A stretch of DNA of 13,718 bases from assembly GCA_028277515.1 (NCBI GenBank), contig JANQGC010000201.1, forward strand, positions 1-13,718, given 5' to 3'. This DNA is from Anaerolineae bacterium (lineage in GTDB: Bacteria; Chloroflexota; Anaerolineae; Promineifilales; Promineifilaceae). Below the pieces are notes generated by a model, which worked only from the letters and a program-made list of their open reading frames with translations, made no database searches and was not told the origin of the DNA. A program made the translations under genes and the position numbers. Positions within the stretch are counted from its first letter, which is position 1, and each line of letters opens with the position of its first letter. This document shows, piece after piece, positions 7,323-12,972 of this stretch.

Positions 7323-9281
7323 TTAGGCCGGTGAAGGGGAGGGTGGCAAATCCAATGATGGCGGCTTTTTCCACTCCTTTTCACCGTCCGGCTCAACCTG
7401 GGGCGGGTCCGTTTCCGCCGGCTTGCCGGAAGGCGGCCTGGCAGGCAGCTCCCGCCCATCTAACAGAGCAGCAAATTCATGTGCTTCCAGGGTTTCCATT
7501 TCCAGCAGCGTCTGAGCCACCAGTTCCAATTTATCCAGGTTAGATTCCAGAATATGGTGCACCCTTTGGTATTCCGTATCAATGATCTCGCGCACCTGCC
7601 GGTCGATTTGTTCGGCAACTGCATCCGAATAATCGCGCTGTTCCGAGATTTCCCGCCCTAAAAATACCATCTCCTGCCGGTCACCATACACGCGCAGACC
7701 CATCTCATCACTCATGCCATACTGCGTGACCATCGAGCGCGCCATTTTGGTAATCTGCTGCAAGTCATTGCTGGCCCCGGTCGTGATTTCGCCAAAAATT
7801 ATTTCTTCAGCCACACGGCCGCCTAGGGCGGTGGCGATCATCGCTTTGAATTTAGAGCGACTCATAAAGATGGCGTCATCTTCCAGGAACCAGGTCACGC
7901 CACCGGCCATGCCCCGTGGGATGATCGTGATCTTGCGCAAAGCGTGCCCGTGGGGCAGCATATGGCTGACCAGGGCGTGTCCCGCTTCATGATAAGCGGT
8001 AATTTCCTTTTCCTCATCGGTCAAAATCCGGCTGCGCCGCTCCGGGCCAAGCTGGACCCGTTCAATCGCCTCTTGAAACTCATCCATGCTGATGCTCTTG
8101 CGACTGCGGCGAGCAGCCAGCAAAGCGGCCTCATTGACCGTGTTTTCGATATCAGCGCCGACAAAGCCAGGGGTTGCTTTGGCCAGGATGGTCAAATCCA
8201 CATCGGTGGCCACCGGTTTGCCGCGCACATGGACCTTGAAGATCGCTTCTCGCCCGCGAATATCGGGCCGGTCGATCACCACCCGGCGGTCAAAACGGCC
8301 GGGACGCATCAAGGCCGGATCGAGAATGTCCGGCCGATTGGTTGCCGCTAAAATAATCACATGGGTATCCGTATCAAAACCGTCCATTTCCACCAGGATC
8401 TGGTTGAGTGTCTGCTCCCGTTCATCATGAGACCCGCCCAAACCCGCGCCACGCTGGCGGCCGACGGCGTCAATTTCGTCGACAAAAATAATACAAGGAC
8501 TGTTTCGTTTGGCCTGTTCAAACAAGTCGCGCACCCGGCTGGCACCGACGCCGACAAACATTTCCACAAATTCGGAGCCGGCAATGGAGAAGAAGGGAAC
8601 CCCCGCCTCACCGGAGACCGCCTTCGCCAACAAGGTTTTGCCCGTTCCCGGACTGCCAACCATCAACACCCCTTTGGGAATACGCGCCCCGAAGGTGACA
8701 AATTTCTCCGGCTCTTTTAAAAACTCAACTACTTCAGCCAGTTCTTCTTTGGCTTCCTCAGCCCCGGCCACATCATCGAAGGTGATGGTGGGATGGTCGC
8801 CGGTGAACATGCGCGCCTTGCTTTTGCCAAAGGACATCGCCTGGTTGTTGCCCCCTTGAGCTTGCCGGAATATGAACCAGAAAAAACCGATCAGCAGCAG
8901 AGCCGGTAGGAAAATGCCAAGCACATTGAGCCAGGTCCCCCATGAACTGGGCTGCTCGTAGGTAATGACGGGTGTGCCATCGGCTAATTCTTCCCCGGAA
9001 ATGCCATAGGCATTCAGAGTTTCCTCAAGACTACCAACCCCGCTGATTTGTGATTGGGTGGAATCGCGGTTGGGAGCTTTATACTCGACAGTGACGTCAC
9101 GGCCGTTTCCTGCCACCATCAGTTCTGATACTTCGTCGTCCTGAATTTGTTGCGCCAGTTTGCTGATCGACAAATAATCTTGCGGCGTGCTGCGCATATT
9201 CAGGCTCCAAATGATTGCGATGGCCGCGATGCCGACAAGAGCGTAAATGACTAAGCGTGATACTCTTGGTGAATTCTCCAT
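7323..9281 (-). CDS. ftsH: ATP-dependent zinc metalloprotease FtsH
   Basis: A membrane-bound AAA+ protease that extracts and degrades misfolded membrane proteins and some regulators, working as a hexamer with its catalytic part in the cytoplasm. The 652 residues are typical. TM1 is at about 10-27, a short extracytoplasmic domain follows, and TM2 is at about 119-139. Walker A is GSPGTGKT (209-216; usually GPPGTGKT), Walker B IIFVDEID (264-271), and the second region of homology includes [19 protein letters not shown]. The zinc site is HEAGH (431-435) with Asp506 as the likely third ligand (SNDLQQ). The C-terminal tail is Pro-rich. GGTGA lies 6 bases before the ATG. It heads a likely unit with the sensor gene and lysA. 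The Pro-to-Ser change in Walker A should be tolerated, since the GxGKT core is intact. Confidence 0.97.
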   Translation of the reverse strand: MENSPRVSRLVIYALVGIAAIAIIWSLNMRSTPQDYLSISKLAQQIQDDEVSELMVAGNGRDVTVEYKAPNRDSTQSQISGVGSLEETLNAYGISGEELADGTPVITYEQPSSWGTWLNVLGIFLPALLLIGFFWFIFRQAQGGNNQAMSFGKSKARMFTGDHPTITFDDVAGAEEAKEELAEVVEFLKEPEKFVTFGARIPKGVLMVGSPGTGKTLLAKAVSGEAGVPFFSIAGSEFVEMFVGVGASRVRDLFEQAKRNSPCIIFVDEIDAVGRQRGAGLGGSHDEREQTLNQILVEMDGFDTDTHVIILAATNRPDILDPALMRPGRFDRRVVIDRPDIRGREAIFKVHVRGKPVATDVDLTILAKATPGFVGADIENTVNEAALLAARRSRKSISMDEFQEAIERVQLGPERRSRILTDEEKEITAYHEAGHALVSHMLPHGHALRKITIIPRGMAGGVTWFLEDDAIFMSRSKFKAMIATALGGRVAEEIIFGEITTGASNDLQQITKMARSMVTQYGMSDEMGLRVYGDRQEMVFLGREISEQRDYSDAVAEQIDRQVREIIDTEYQRVHHILESNLDKLELVAQTLLEMETLEAHEFAALLDGRELPARPPSGKPAETDPPQVEPDGEKEWKKPPSLDLPPSPSPA

Positions 9282-9461
9282 AATACATCACCCCAGGTCT
9301 AGGGAACTATCCTGTACAATTTGGACATATGGCTGGCTGTCGAACCAAAGAAGGTCCATATTTATGTCACATGTCCCTCTCTGTACAGTATAGCAGAAAG
9401 CAGGTGCCCTTGCTAAGATGCTCATCACCTTCATTTGAAATGTCATCCTGAGTAAAGCATT
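9282..9461. other. Upstream region of ftsH, no gene
   Basis: The gap between ftsH and the kinase gene is 362 bp. This first half holds the ftsH leader and a candidate promoter (9387-9416), and no supported reading frame. CTGTACA occurs twice (in 9309-9320 and 9380-9388). At 9441-9452 is TGTCATCCTGAG, a fragment resembling dispersed repeats common in bacterial intergenic DNA. The tandem array begins at 9462. Confidence 0.5.
9387..9416 (-). promoter_or_regulatory. Candidate sigma-70-type promoter of ftsH
   Basis: On the - strand TTAGCA (9411-9416) and TATACT (9387-9392) are 18 bp apart; they match 4 of 6 and 5 of 6 consensus bases. Transcription would start near 9380, giving a leader of about 100 bases before the ftsH ATG. 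This is a pattern match only. Confidence 0.3.
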
Positions 9462-9620
9462 GTAGCGCATGCTTTCTAGCTTGCGTCTGAACAAACTGGA
9501 AAGTTCGTTTTACAGCAGCGCATGCTCTCCAGCTTGCGTCTGAACAAACTGGAAAGTTCGTTCTACAGTAGCGCATGCTCTCCAGCTTGCATCTGAACAA
9601 ACTGGAAAGTTTGTTCTACA
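9462..9620 (+). repeat. Three tandem copies of a 53-bp structured repeat
   Basis: Units lie at 9462-9514, 9515-9567 and 9568-9620. GCGCATGC recurs at 9465, 9518 and 9571, giving an exact 53-bp period with only a few base differences. Each unit contains AGCTTGC and GAACAAACT-GGAA-AGTT(C/T)GTT. In unit 3 the latter is a perfect 9-bp stem with a GGAA loop (9595-9616). The ends GTAG and CTAC are complementary. A diverged inverted copy lies at 3921-3974. The array sits 23 bp beyond the kinase stop codon, so it would be transcribed at the 3' end of that message and could stabilise or terminate it. Confidence 0.9.
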
Positions 9621-9643
9621 AATGGGCGAAATGAATAATTAAA

Positions 9644-10774
9644 TCAGCGATAAGCGAGGTAAACAAAATACCAAAGAGGAATTAAACCTAGCAGGGCAAT
9701 AAAAGCGACGAGACCAAGGCCAATGGCCATCCAATCCCGGCCGGCAGTTTCATTGCCGGGGTTAAATAATTTAGCGTCAGGCGTGGCACTCATCTCCTTA
9801 TCAATAGGAGAAGTAGATGAGGCGATGGTTGTTTGCGGTGCAGGAAAAATCTGTGTGTGCTGTTCACTCATGGGTAGACCGGGTTCCATCACGGGAACAG
9901 TGACCACCGGCATCATGGGACCTGTGTCGGCATGGCTATTATCACGGTAGGTGCTCAATACACGGCCAAGCTGCCCGGCAGTCCGGTAACGCCCGGCGGG
10001 TTCTTTGGCAAGCACCTTGTCAACAATCAATTCCAACTGCTCAGGAACAGAGGCATTGAACTCACTGATCATAGGCGGCGCTTCTTGCATATGTTTCAGT
10101 GCCAGGGCTGTTTGCGATTCGGCCATAAAGGGCAGACGGCCGCTGAGCATCTCAAACATCATTACACCAATTGAATATACGTCAGAAGCTGGCGTCGGCG
10201 TATTGCCGGCCGCCTGTTCCGGAGAAAAATATTGTGGTGTGCCCCACAAATCTTCATCCTTAATCTGCTGGCTGGCCTCACTCATCGCCCGGGCAATGCC
10301 AAAATCCGCGACTTTTATGCGGTCATCACGGGTGACCAGCACATTTTGCGGTTTGACATCACAGTGTACCAGGTTGGCCCGGTGCGCATATCCGATACCG
10401 GCGCAGATCTGCACGGCTAAATCAAGGACACGCGGGATGGGCATTGTCTGCCCCTGGTCGTTGTACTGGCGAACGATCTGTTTCAAAGTCTGCCCCTGCA
10501 CATATTCCAGGACGATATACTGGTTCTGTTCATCCTGCCCGATATCATGCACAATGACAATGTTAGGATGCTGTAAACTGGCCGCCGAAAAGGCCTCCTG
10601 GCGGAAGCGACGCAGGAACTCCTCATCGCCGGCAAATCCGGCATGGAGCATCTTGATGGCCACAATACGGCCGAGCAGCATATCCTGCGCCTTAAAAACC
10701 GACGCCATGCCGCCGCTGCCCACACGTTCCAGCAGTTTATACCGGCCGTTTAGAACGACTTCTTCTCCAGACAT
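9644..10774 (-). CDS. Membrane-anchored Ser/Thr protein kinase (Hanks type, non-RD)
   Basis: A eukaryotic-like kinase of 376 residues that phosphorylates Ser/Thr on unknown targets. The catalytic domain covers about 12-270: glycine loop GSGGMASV (19-26), Lys41 in VAIKML, Glu60 in the alpha-C helix, catalytic loop HCDVKPQN (137-144, base Asp139), DFG (157-159) and SPEQAAG in place of APE. The Arg that usually precedes the catalytic Asp is Cys, making it a non-RD kinase. A Pro/Thr/Ser-rich linker (about 280-340) leads to one membrane helix (about 350-372), and the protein ends in YLAYR. There is thus almost no outer domain and no PASTA repeats, unlike PknB. No ribosome site precedes the ATG; a promoter fitting a leaderless message does (10781-10809). 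The 53-bp repeat array follows the stop. Confidence 0.95.
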   Translation of the reverse strand: MSGEEVVLNGRYKLLERVGSGGMASVFKAQDMLLGRIVAIKMLHAGFAGDEEFLRRFRQEAFSAASLQHPNIVIVHDIGQDEQNQYIVLEYVQGQTLKQIVRQYNDQGQTMPIPRVLDLAVQICAGIGYAHRANLVHCDVKPQNVLVTRDDRIKVADFGIARAMSEASQQIKDEDLWGTPQYFSPEQAAGNTPTPASDVYSIGVMMFEMLSGRLPFMAESQTALALKHMQEAPPMISEFNASVPEQLELIVDKVLAKEPAGRYRTAGQLGRVLSTYRDNSHADTGPMMPVVTVPVMEPGLPMSEQHTQIFPAPQTTIASSTSPIDKEMSATPDAKLFNPGNETAGRDWMAIGLGLVAFIALLGLIPLWYFVYLAYR

Positions 10775-10780
10775 AAACCA

Positions 10781-10809
10781 ATTCTAATATTTAACGAACA
10801 ATAACTCAA
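10781..10809 (-). promoter_or_regulatory. Candidate promoter for a leaderless kinase mRNA
   Basis: On the - strand TTGAGT (10804-10809), a 17-bp spacer and TAGAAT (10781-10786) lie just 6 bases before the kinase ATG (10774). Transcription would therefore start at or next to the ATG. This fits the lack of any Shine-Dalgarno sequence there. Matches to consensus are 4 of 6 and 5 of 6. Confidence 0.55.
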
Positions 10810-10826
10810 ATAACTCCTGACCCCAT

Positions 10827-10898
10827 CCCTGATCCCAATCTCAATCGCTATCGCTATCTCTATCGCAATTGATCCTGATCCCATCCAGGATGTGGTCA
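10827..10898 (-). repeat. Hexanucleotide array upstream of the kinase gene
   Basis: Six hexamers in register cover 10831-10866; read on the - strand they are variants of G(A/C/G)GAT(A/T/C). They are followed on the + strand by a 6-bp stem (ATCCTG 10872-10877, CAGGAT 10886-10891). A 7-bp direct repeat, ACCCCAT, flanks the block at 10820-10826 and 10899-10905. The array ends about 20 bp upstream of the kinase -35 box. A related array lies before the M20 gene, in the same orientation relative to its gene. Confidence 0.7.
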
Positions 10899-10921
10899 AC
10901 CCCATATAATTTTATCATTTC

Positions 10922-10975
10922 GTAGCACAAATTGCCTAATTTGCGCCATTGAGTAATTTAGGCAAATTGCTCTAC
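10922..10975. repeat. 54-bp GTAG...CTAC palindromic element overlapping the DinB gene end
   Basis: An imperfect inverted repeat whose arms begin GTAG and end CTAC. Each arm carries a version of AAATTGCCTAAATT, and the centre is near 10948. It shares ATTGCCTAATTTG (10931-10943) with 4003-4015. Its right arm encodes the last four residues and the stop codon of the DinB-family gene, so it probably also serves as the 3' hairpin of that message. Confidence 0.7.
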
Positions 10976-11551
10976 GGCCGCCCCTCGCGCTGTTTTCGCC
11001 TGGTCCACAATATCTTCAATTTGGTCCAGGTGCTTGCTCTCATGCAGCAACCCATACAGATATTGGGATACGGCATTAATATACAAACCGCGCTTACGCA
11101 TATAGCTGTTGTCCAGATGCGGCTTATCGGGCCACATATCCAGGCTGGCCAGCCGCATCCGCCGCGACTCTTGTAAGCGGTGCCTGACCTGCTCCATCGT
11201 CGTTACGGTTTCCCAGGGTACCTCAAACCTGGCCCGGCCGCCGCGCCGTTTCACGCCGCGCGCCAACTCCGCCGCTAAAAATGCCGCCTCTTCGGCCGAG
11301 GCGGTCGTATGCACAATCACATGGCCTAGCGTCCAGCTCAAGCCAACCTCCTCCTCCGTAGCGGCATACTCATCAAAAGCGTCCGGATCTTCAGGCACAA
11401 ATACCACATCCGCATCTACACATCCGGCGATCATTTCTTCAATCTTATCCAACATCTCGTTGGTAATATCACGCAAATCTTCTTTTCCGAGACCATCGGC
11501 CAGATCGGCAATGCTCTTTTCCCCGTTCTCCAGGGGGCTGAAATCAAACAT
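10958..11551 (-). CDS. DinB superfamily protein (putative metal-binding four-helix bundle)
   Basis: A 197-residue soluble protein. I place it in the DinB/YfiT-like superfamily from its helical make-up and the spacing of His residues: GHVIVHTTASAEEAA (His77, His81) in the middle and LLHESKHLDQ (His170, His174) near the end. Some of these His residues should form the single metal site typical of the fold. Superfamily members include thiol (mycothiol, bacillithiol) transferases and many proteins of unknown role, so the reaction cannot be named. GAGGAAA precedes the ATG by 10 bases, and a small hairpin (11578-11594) lies in the leader. The final codons come from a palindromic repeat, so the C-terminus may be recent. 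Confidence 0.7.
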   Translation of the reverse strand: MFDFSPLENGEKSIADLADGLGKEDLRDITNEMLDKIEEMIAGCVDADVVFVPEDPDAFDEYAATEEEVGLSWTLGHVIVHTTASAEEAAFLAAELARGVKRRGGRARFEVPWETVTTMEQVRHRLQESRRMRLASLDMWPDKPHLDNSYMRKRGLYINAVSQYLYGLLHESKHLDQIEDIVDQAKTARGAAVEQFA

Positions 11552-11577
11552 ATTAAACAGTTTCCTCTCGATCTCCT

Positions 11578-11594
11578 GGACCGTAAATCGGTCC
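11578..11594 (-). promoter_or_regulatory. Hairpin in the DinB-family gene leader
   Basis: GGACCG and CGGTCC form a perfect 6-bp stem with a 5-base loop, 26 bases before the start codon and next to the ribosome site. It may affect translation, or it may be fortuitous. Confidence 0.3.
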
Positions 11595-11653
11595 GGGATA
11601 ATTAACCAATAATTTGCTCTTCATTATCTAAAAAACAGTTCTTTTAGGCGATA

Positions 11654-11715
11654 AAGTGACAGTCACTTTGTTTATCCACTATCACTAACATATTGCTTTT
11701 AAGTGACTGTCACTT
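11654..11715. repeat. 62-bp element: second AAGTGAC-N-GTCACTT dyad pair with the same 47-bp spacing
   Basis: The left dyad is AAGTGACAGTCACTT (11654-11668) and the right dyad AAGTGACTGTCACTT (11701-11715), with centres at 11661 and 11708. The spacing, the 32-bp interior length and the A-then-T central bases are all the same as at 3047-3108, while the interior sequence differs. It lies 102 bp upstream of the DinB-family start and well upstream of the aldolase gene. Confidence 0.85.
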
Positions 11716-11845
11716 CTAAATTAAGCAACCTCTACAAACCCATTGATGAGATGAGATTTAAATTTCTTTCCTGTGTAATTTATGATATTCTTCCTTTTAA
11801 GAAATTCTACATTGCAGGCTCGCCGCTAAGAAACAAGCCGTCCAA

Positions 11846-12002
11846 CCGTCATTCCGAGGTCCTCCGAGGAATCTTTCGTCGGCCAAGAACCAGATCCCTC
11901 ATTCCATTCCTTTCGGCAAGCTCAAGGCAGGCTGGGATGATATTTACAGTTTCTTTGCTCCTAGATTATCGTTCGTGAGCTGGAATTTCTCGAAATGATG
12001 GC
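11846..12002. mobile_element. 157-bp non-coding element with imperfect terminal inverted repeats (MITE-like)
   Basis: The left end CCGTCATTCCGAG (11846-11858) and the complement of the right end, CCATCATTTCGAG (11989-12001), agree at 11 of 13 bases. The interior has CGAGGAATCT and AGATCCCTCATTCC. These resemble the 'GTCATTCCGAG...GAGGAATCT' type of dispersed repeat known from many bacterial genomes. No transposase and no clear target duplication are seen. It may be a degenerate non-autonomous element. Confidence 0.45.
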
Positions 12003-12096
12003 TTATTAGTTTTGTTTCATTAACTGAAAAATCAGAATTGGATTCTTCCGACAGCGACCGTTTGGCGGAAAATTTTAGCAATCACAAAGGAATGTA

Positions 12097-12852
12097 ATGG
12101 ACCACCAATTTAAAGCAATGCTACAAGACCGGCGGCTACTGGTCGCCCCAATGGTCACCATCGACTCGCCGGTCACTGTCGAAATCCTGGCCGCTTGCGG
12201 TTATGATTGGCTGTTTATCGACGCTGAACACAGCGCCATGACATCTATGGACATCCAACGCCTGGTACGGGACGCCGGACCGGATGTGCCCTGCCTGGTG
12301 CGGCTGGAAGAAACGGCCGAACTGCCGGTCAAAAAAGCATTAGACGCCGGCGCAGCGGGCATCATCGCCCCTATGGTCAACTCCGCATCAGATGCGCGAA
12401 ACGTCGTGCAATGGGCTAAATATGCCCCCGAAGGACAGCGCGGCGTGGGTCTGGGTAGAGCGCATGGTTATGGCTTGAATTTTCAAGATTACGTGGCCAA
12501 CGCCAATACGCATACAACAGTCGTTGTTCAGGCGGAACACATTGAGGCAGTCAATAATATCGAATCTATCGTCCAGGTTTCCGGCGTTGATGCGATCTTC
12601 GTGGGGCCTTATGATCTATCTGCCAGCCTCGGCTTGATGGGCCAGGTCGATCATCCGGAGGTTGTTAAGGCCATCGATCATGTGACCGGTGTTTGCCACG
12701 AAGCGGATATGCCGCTGGGGCTTTTTGGTCTGGATGCAGCGGCCGTCATGCCCTATATCGACCGTGGTTACACATTAATTGTCGCCGGTGTGGATACACT
12801 CTTGCTCGGCCAGGCGGCGCAGGCGATGTTGATTGAGGTGCGAGGATCGTAA
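12097..12852 (+). CDS. HpcH/HpaI-family class II aldolase (2-keto-3-deoxy acid aldolase type)
   Basis: A metal-dependent pyruvate aldolase that cleaves or forms 2-oxo-4-hydroxy acids. Relatives act on 4-hydroxy-2-oxoheptanedioate (HpaI), 2-keto-3-deoxyglucarate (GarL) or 2-keto-3-deoxyrhamnonate. The 251 residues are the usual length. The key residues are in place: His45 in FIDAEH as catalytic base, Arg69 in LVRLE, metal ligands Glu147 (QAEHIEAVNNI) and Asp173 (VGPYDLSASLG), and the loop APEGQRGVGLGRA. The TIM-barrel motif AGAAGIIAPMVNSA lies between. AAGGA sits 7 bases before the ATG. The gene precedes an M20 gene in the same direction and may be co-transcribed with it. The sequence alone does not fix the substrate; sugar-acid or aromatic breakdown are both possible. 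Confidence 0.92.
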   Translation: MDHQFKAMLQDRRLLVAPMVTIDSPVTVEILAACGYDWLFIDAEHSAMTSMDIQRLVRDAGPDVPCLVRLEETAELPVKKALDAGAAGIIAPMVNSASDARNVVQWAKYAPEGQRGVGLGRAHGYGLNFQDYVANANTHTTVVVQAEHIEAVNNIESIVQVSGVDAIFVGPYDLSASLGLMGQVDHPEVVKAIDHVTGVCHEADMPLGLFGLDAAAVMPYIDRGYTLIVAGVDTLLLGQAAQAMLIEVRGS

Positions 12853-12859
12853 TGGATTT
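12852..12859 (+). repeat. Left copy of an 8-bp direct repeat flanking an inserted block
   Basis: ATGGATTT at 12852-12859, overlapping the aldolase stop as TAATG, is repeated exactly at 12973-12980, where it forms the start of the M20 gene. The 113 bp between the copies are the hairpin and hexamer array. Confidence 0.5.
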
Positions 12860-12884
12860 GCGAAAGCGCGAAACTCGCTTTCGC
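12860..12884 (+). other. Strong hairpin just after the aldolase gene
   Basis: GCGAAAGCG (12860-12868) and CGCTTTCGC (12876-12884) form a perfect 9-bp stem with a 7-base loop. There is no T-run, so it is more likely a message-stabilising or element-end structure than an intrinsic terminator. Confidence 0.5.
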
Positions 12885-12967
12885 TATCGCTATCTCAATC
12901 GCCAGTCGGATTGACTTGGATGGGATCAATAGGGATTGGGATTGAGATAGAGATTGAGATAGAGATT
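12879..12967 (+). repeat. Two opposing hexanucleotide arrays before the M20 gene
   Basis: Four hexamers of the type (T/A)(T/A)TC(G/T)C cover 12879-12902. Six hexamers of the reverse type G(A/G)GAT(T/A) cover 12932-12967. CTATCTCAATC (12890-12900) is complementary to GATTGAGATAG at 12940-12950 and again at 12952-12962, so a long stem can form in two registers. The array ends 5 bases before the M20 start codon and includes the only purine-rich sequence that could act as its ribosome site. Confidence 0.8.
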
Positions 12968-12972
12968 TATTT

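Larger units (their letters stand above)
11552..12096. other. 545-bp divergent intergenic region, repeat-rich, no gene
   Basis: This gap separates the DinB-family gene (leftward) from the aldolase gene (rightward), so it should hold both promoters. From left to right I see the DinB leader hairpin, an AT-rich stretch (11600-11650), the paired dyad element (11654-11715), a further AT-rich stretch (11716-11820), the 157-bp inverted-repeat-bounded element (11846-12002), and the aldolase leader. The open frames across it run through these repeats and are not credible genes. I could not pick out a convincing promoter for either gene. Confidence 0.6.

Noticed and set aside
9462..9620. CRISPR array
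   Set aside because: The 53-bp units are repeated over their full length with no variable spacers, and no cas genes are present.
10005..10787. A 260-codon open frame on the + strand
   Set aside because: It lies wholly antisense to the kinase gene, whose motifs are unmistakable, and its translation is rich in Cys/Ser/Arg with no domain pattern.
11703..11978. A 91-codon open frame on the + strand in the divergent intergenic region
   Set aside because: It begins inside the dyad repeat and runs through the MITE-like element; there is no ribosome site and no domain character.
12852..12914. A 20-codon frame overlapping the aldolase stop (TAATG)
   Set aside because: Its codons are the hairpin and hexamer array; it is better explained as the leftover start of the M20 gene after an insertion.
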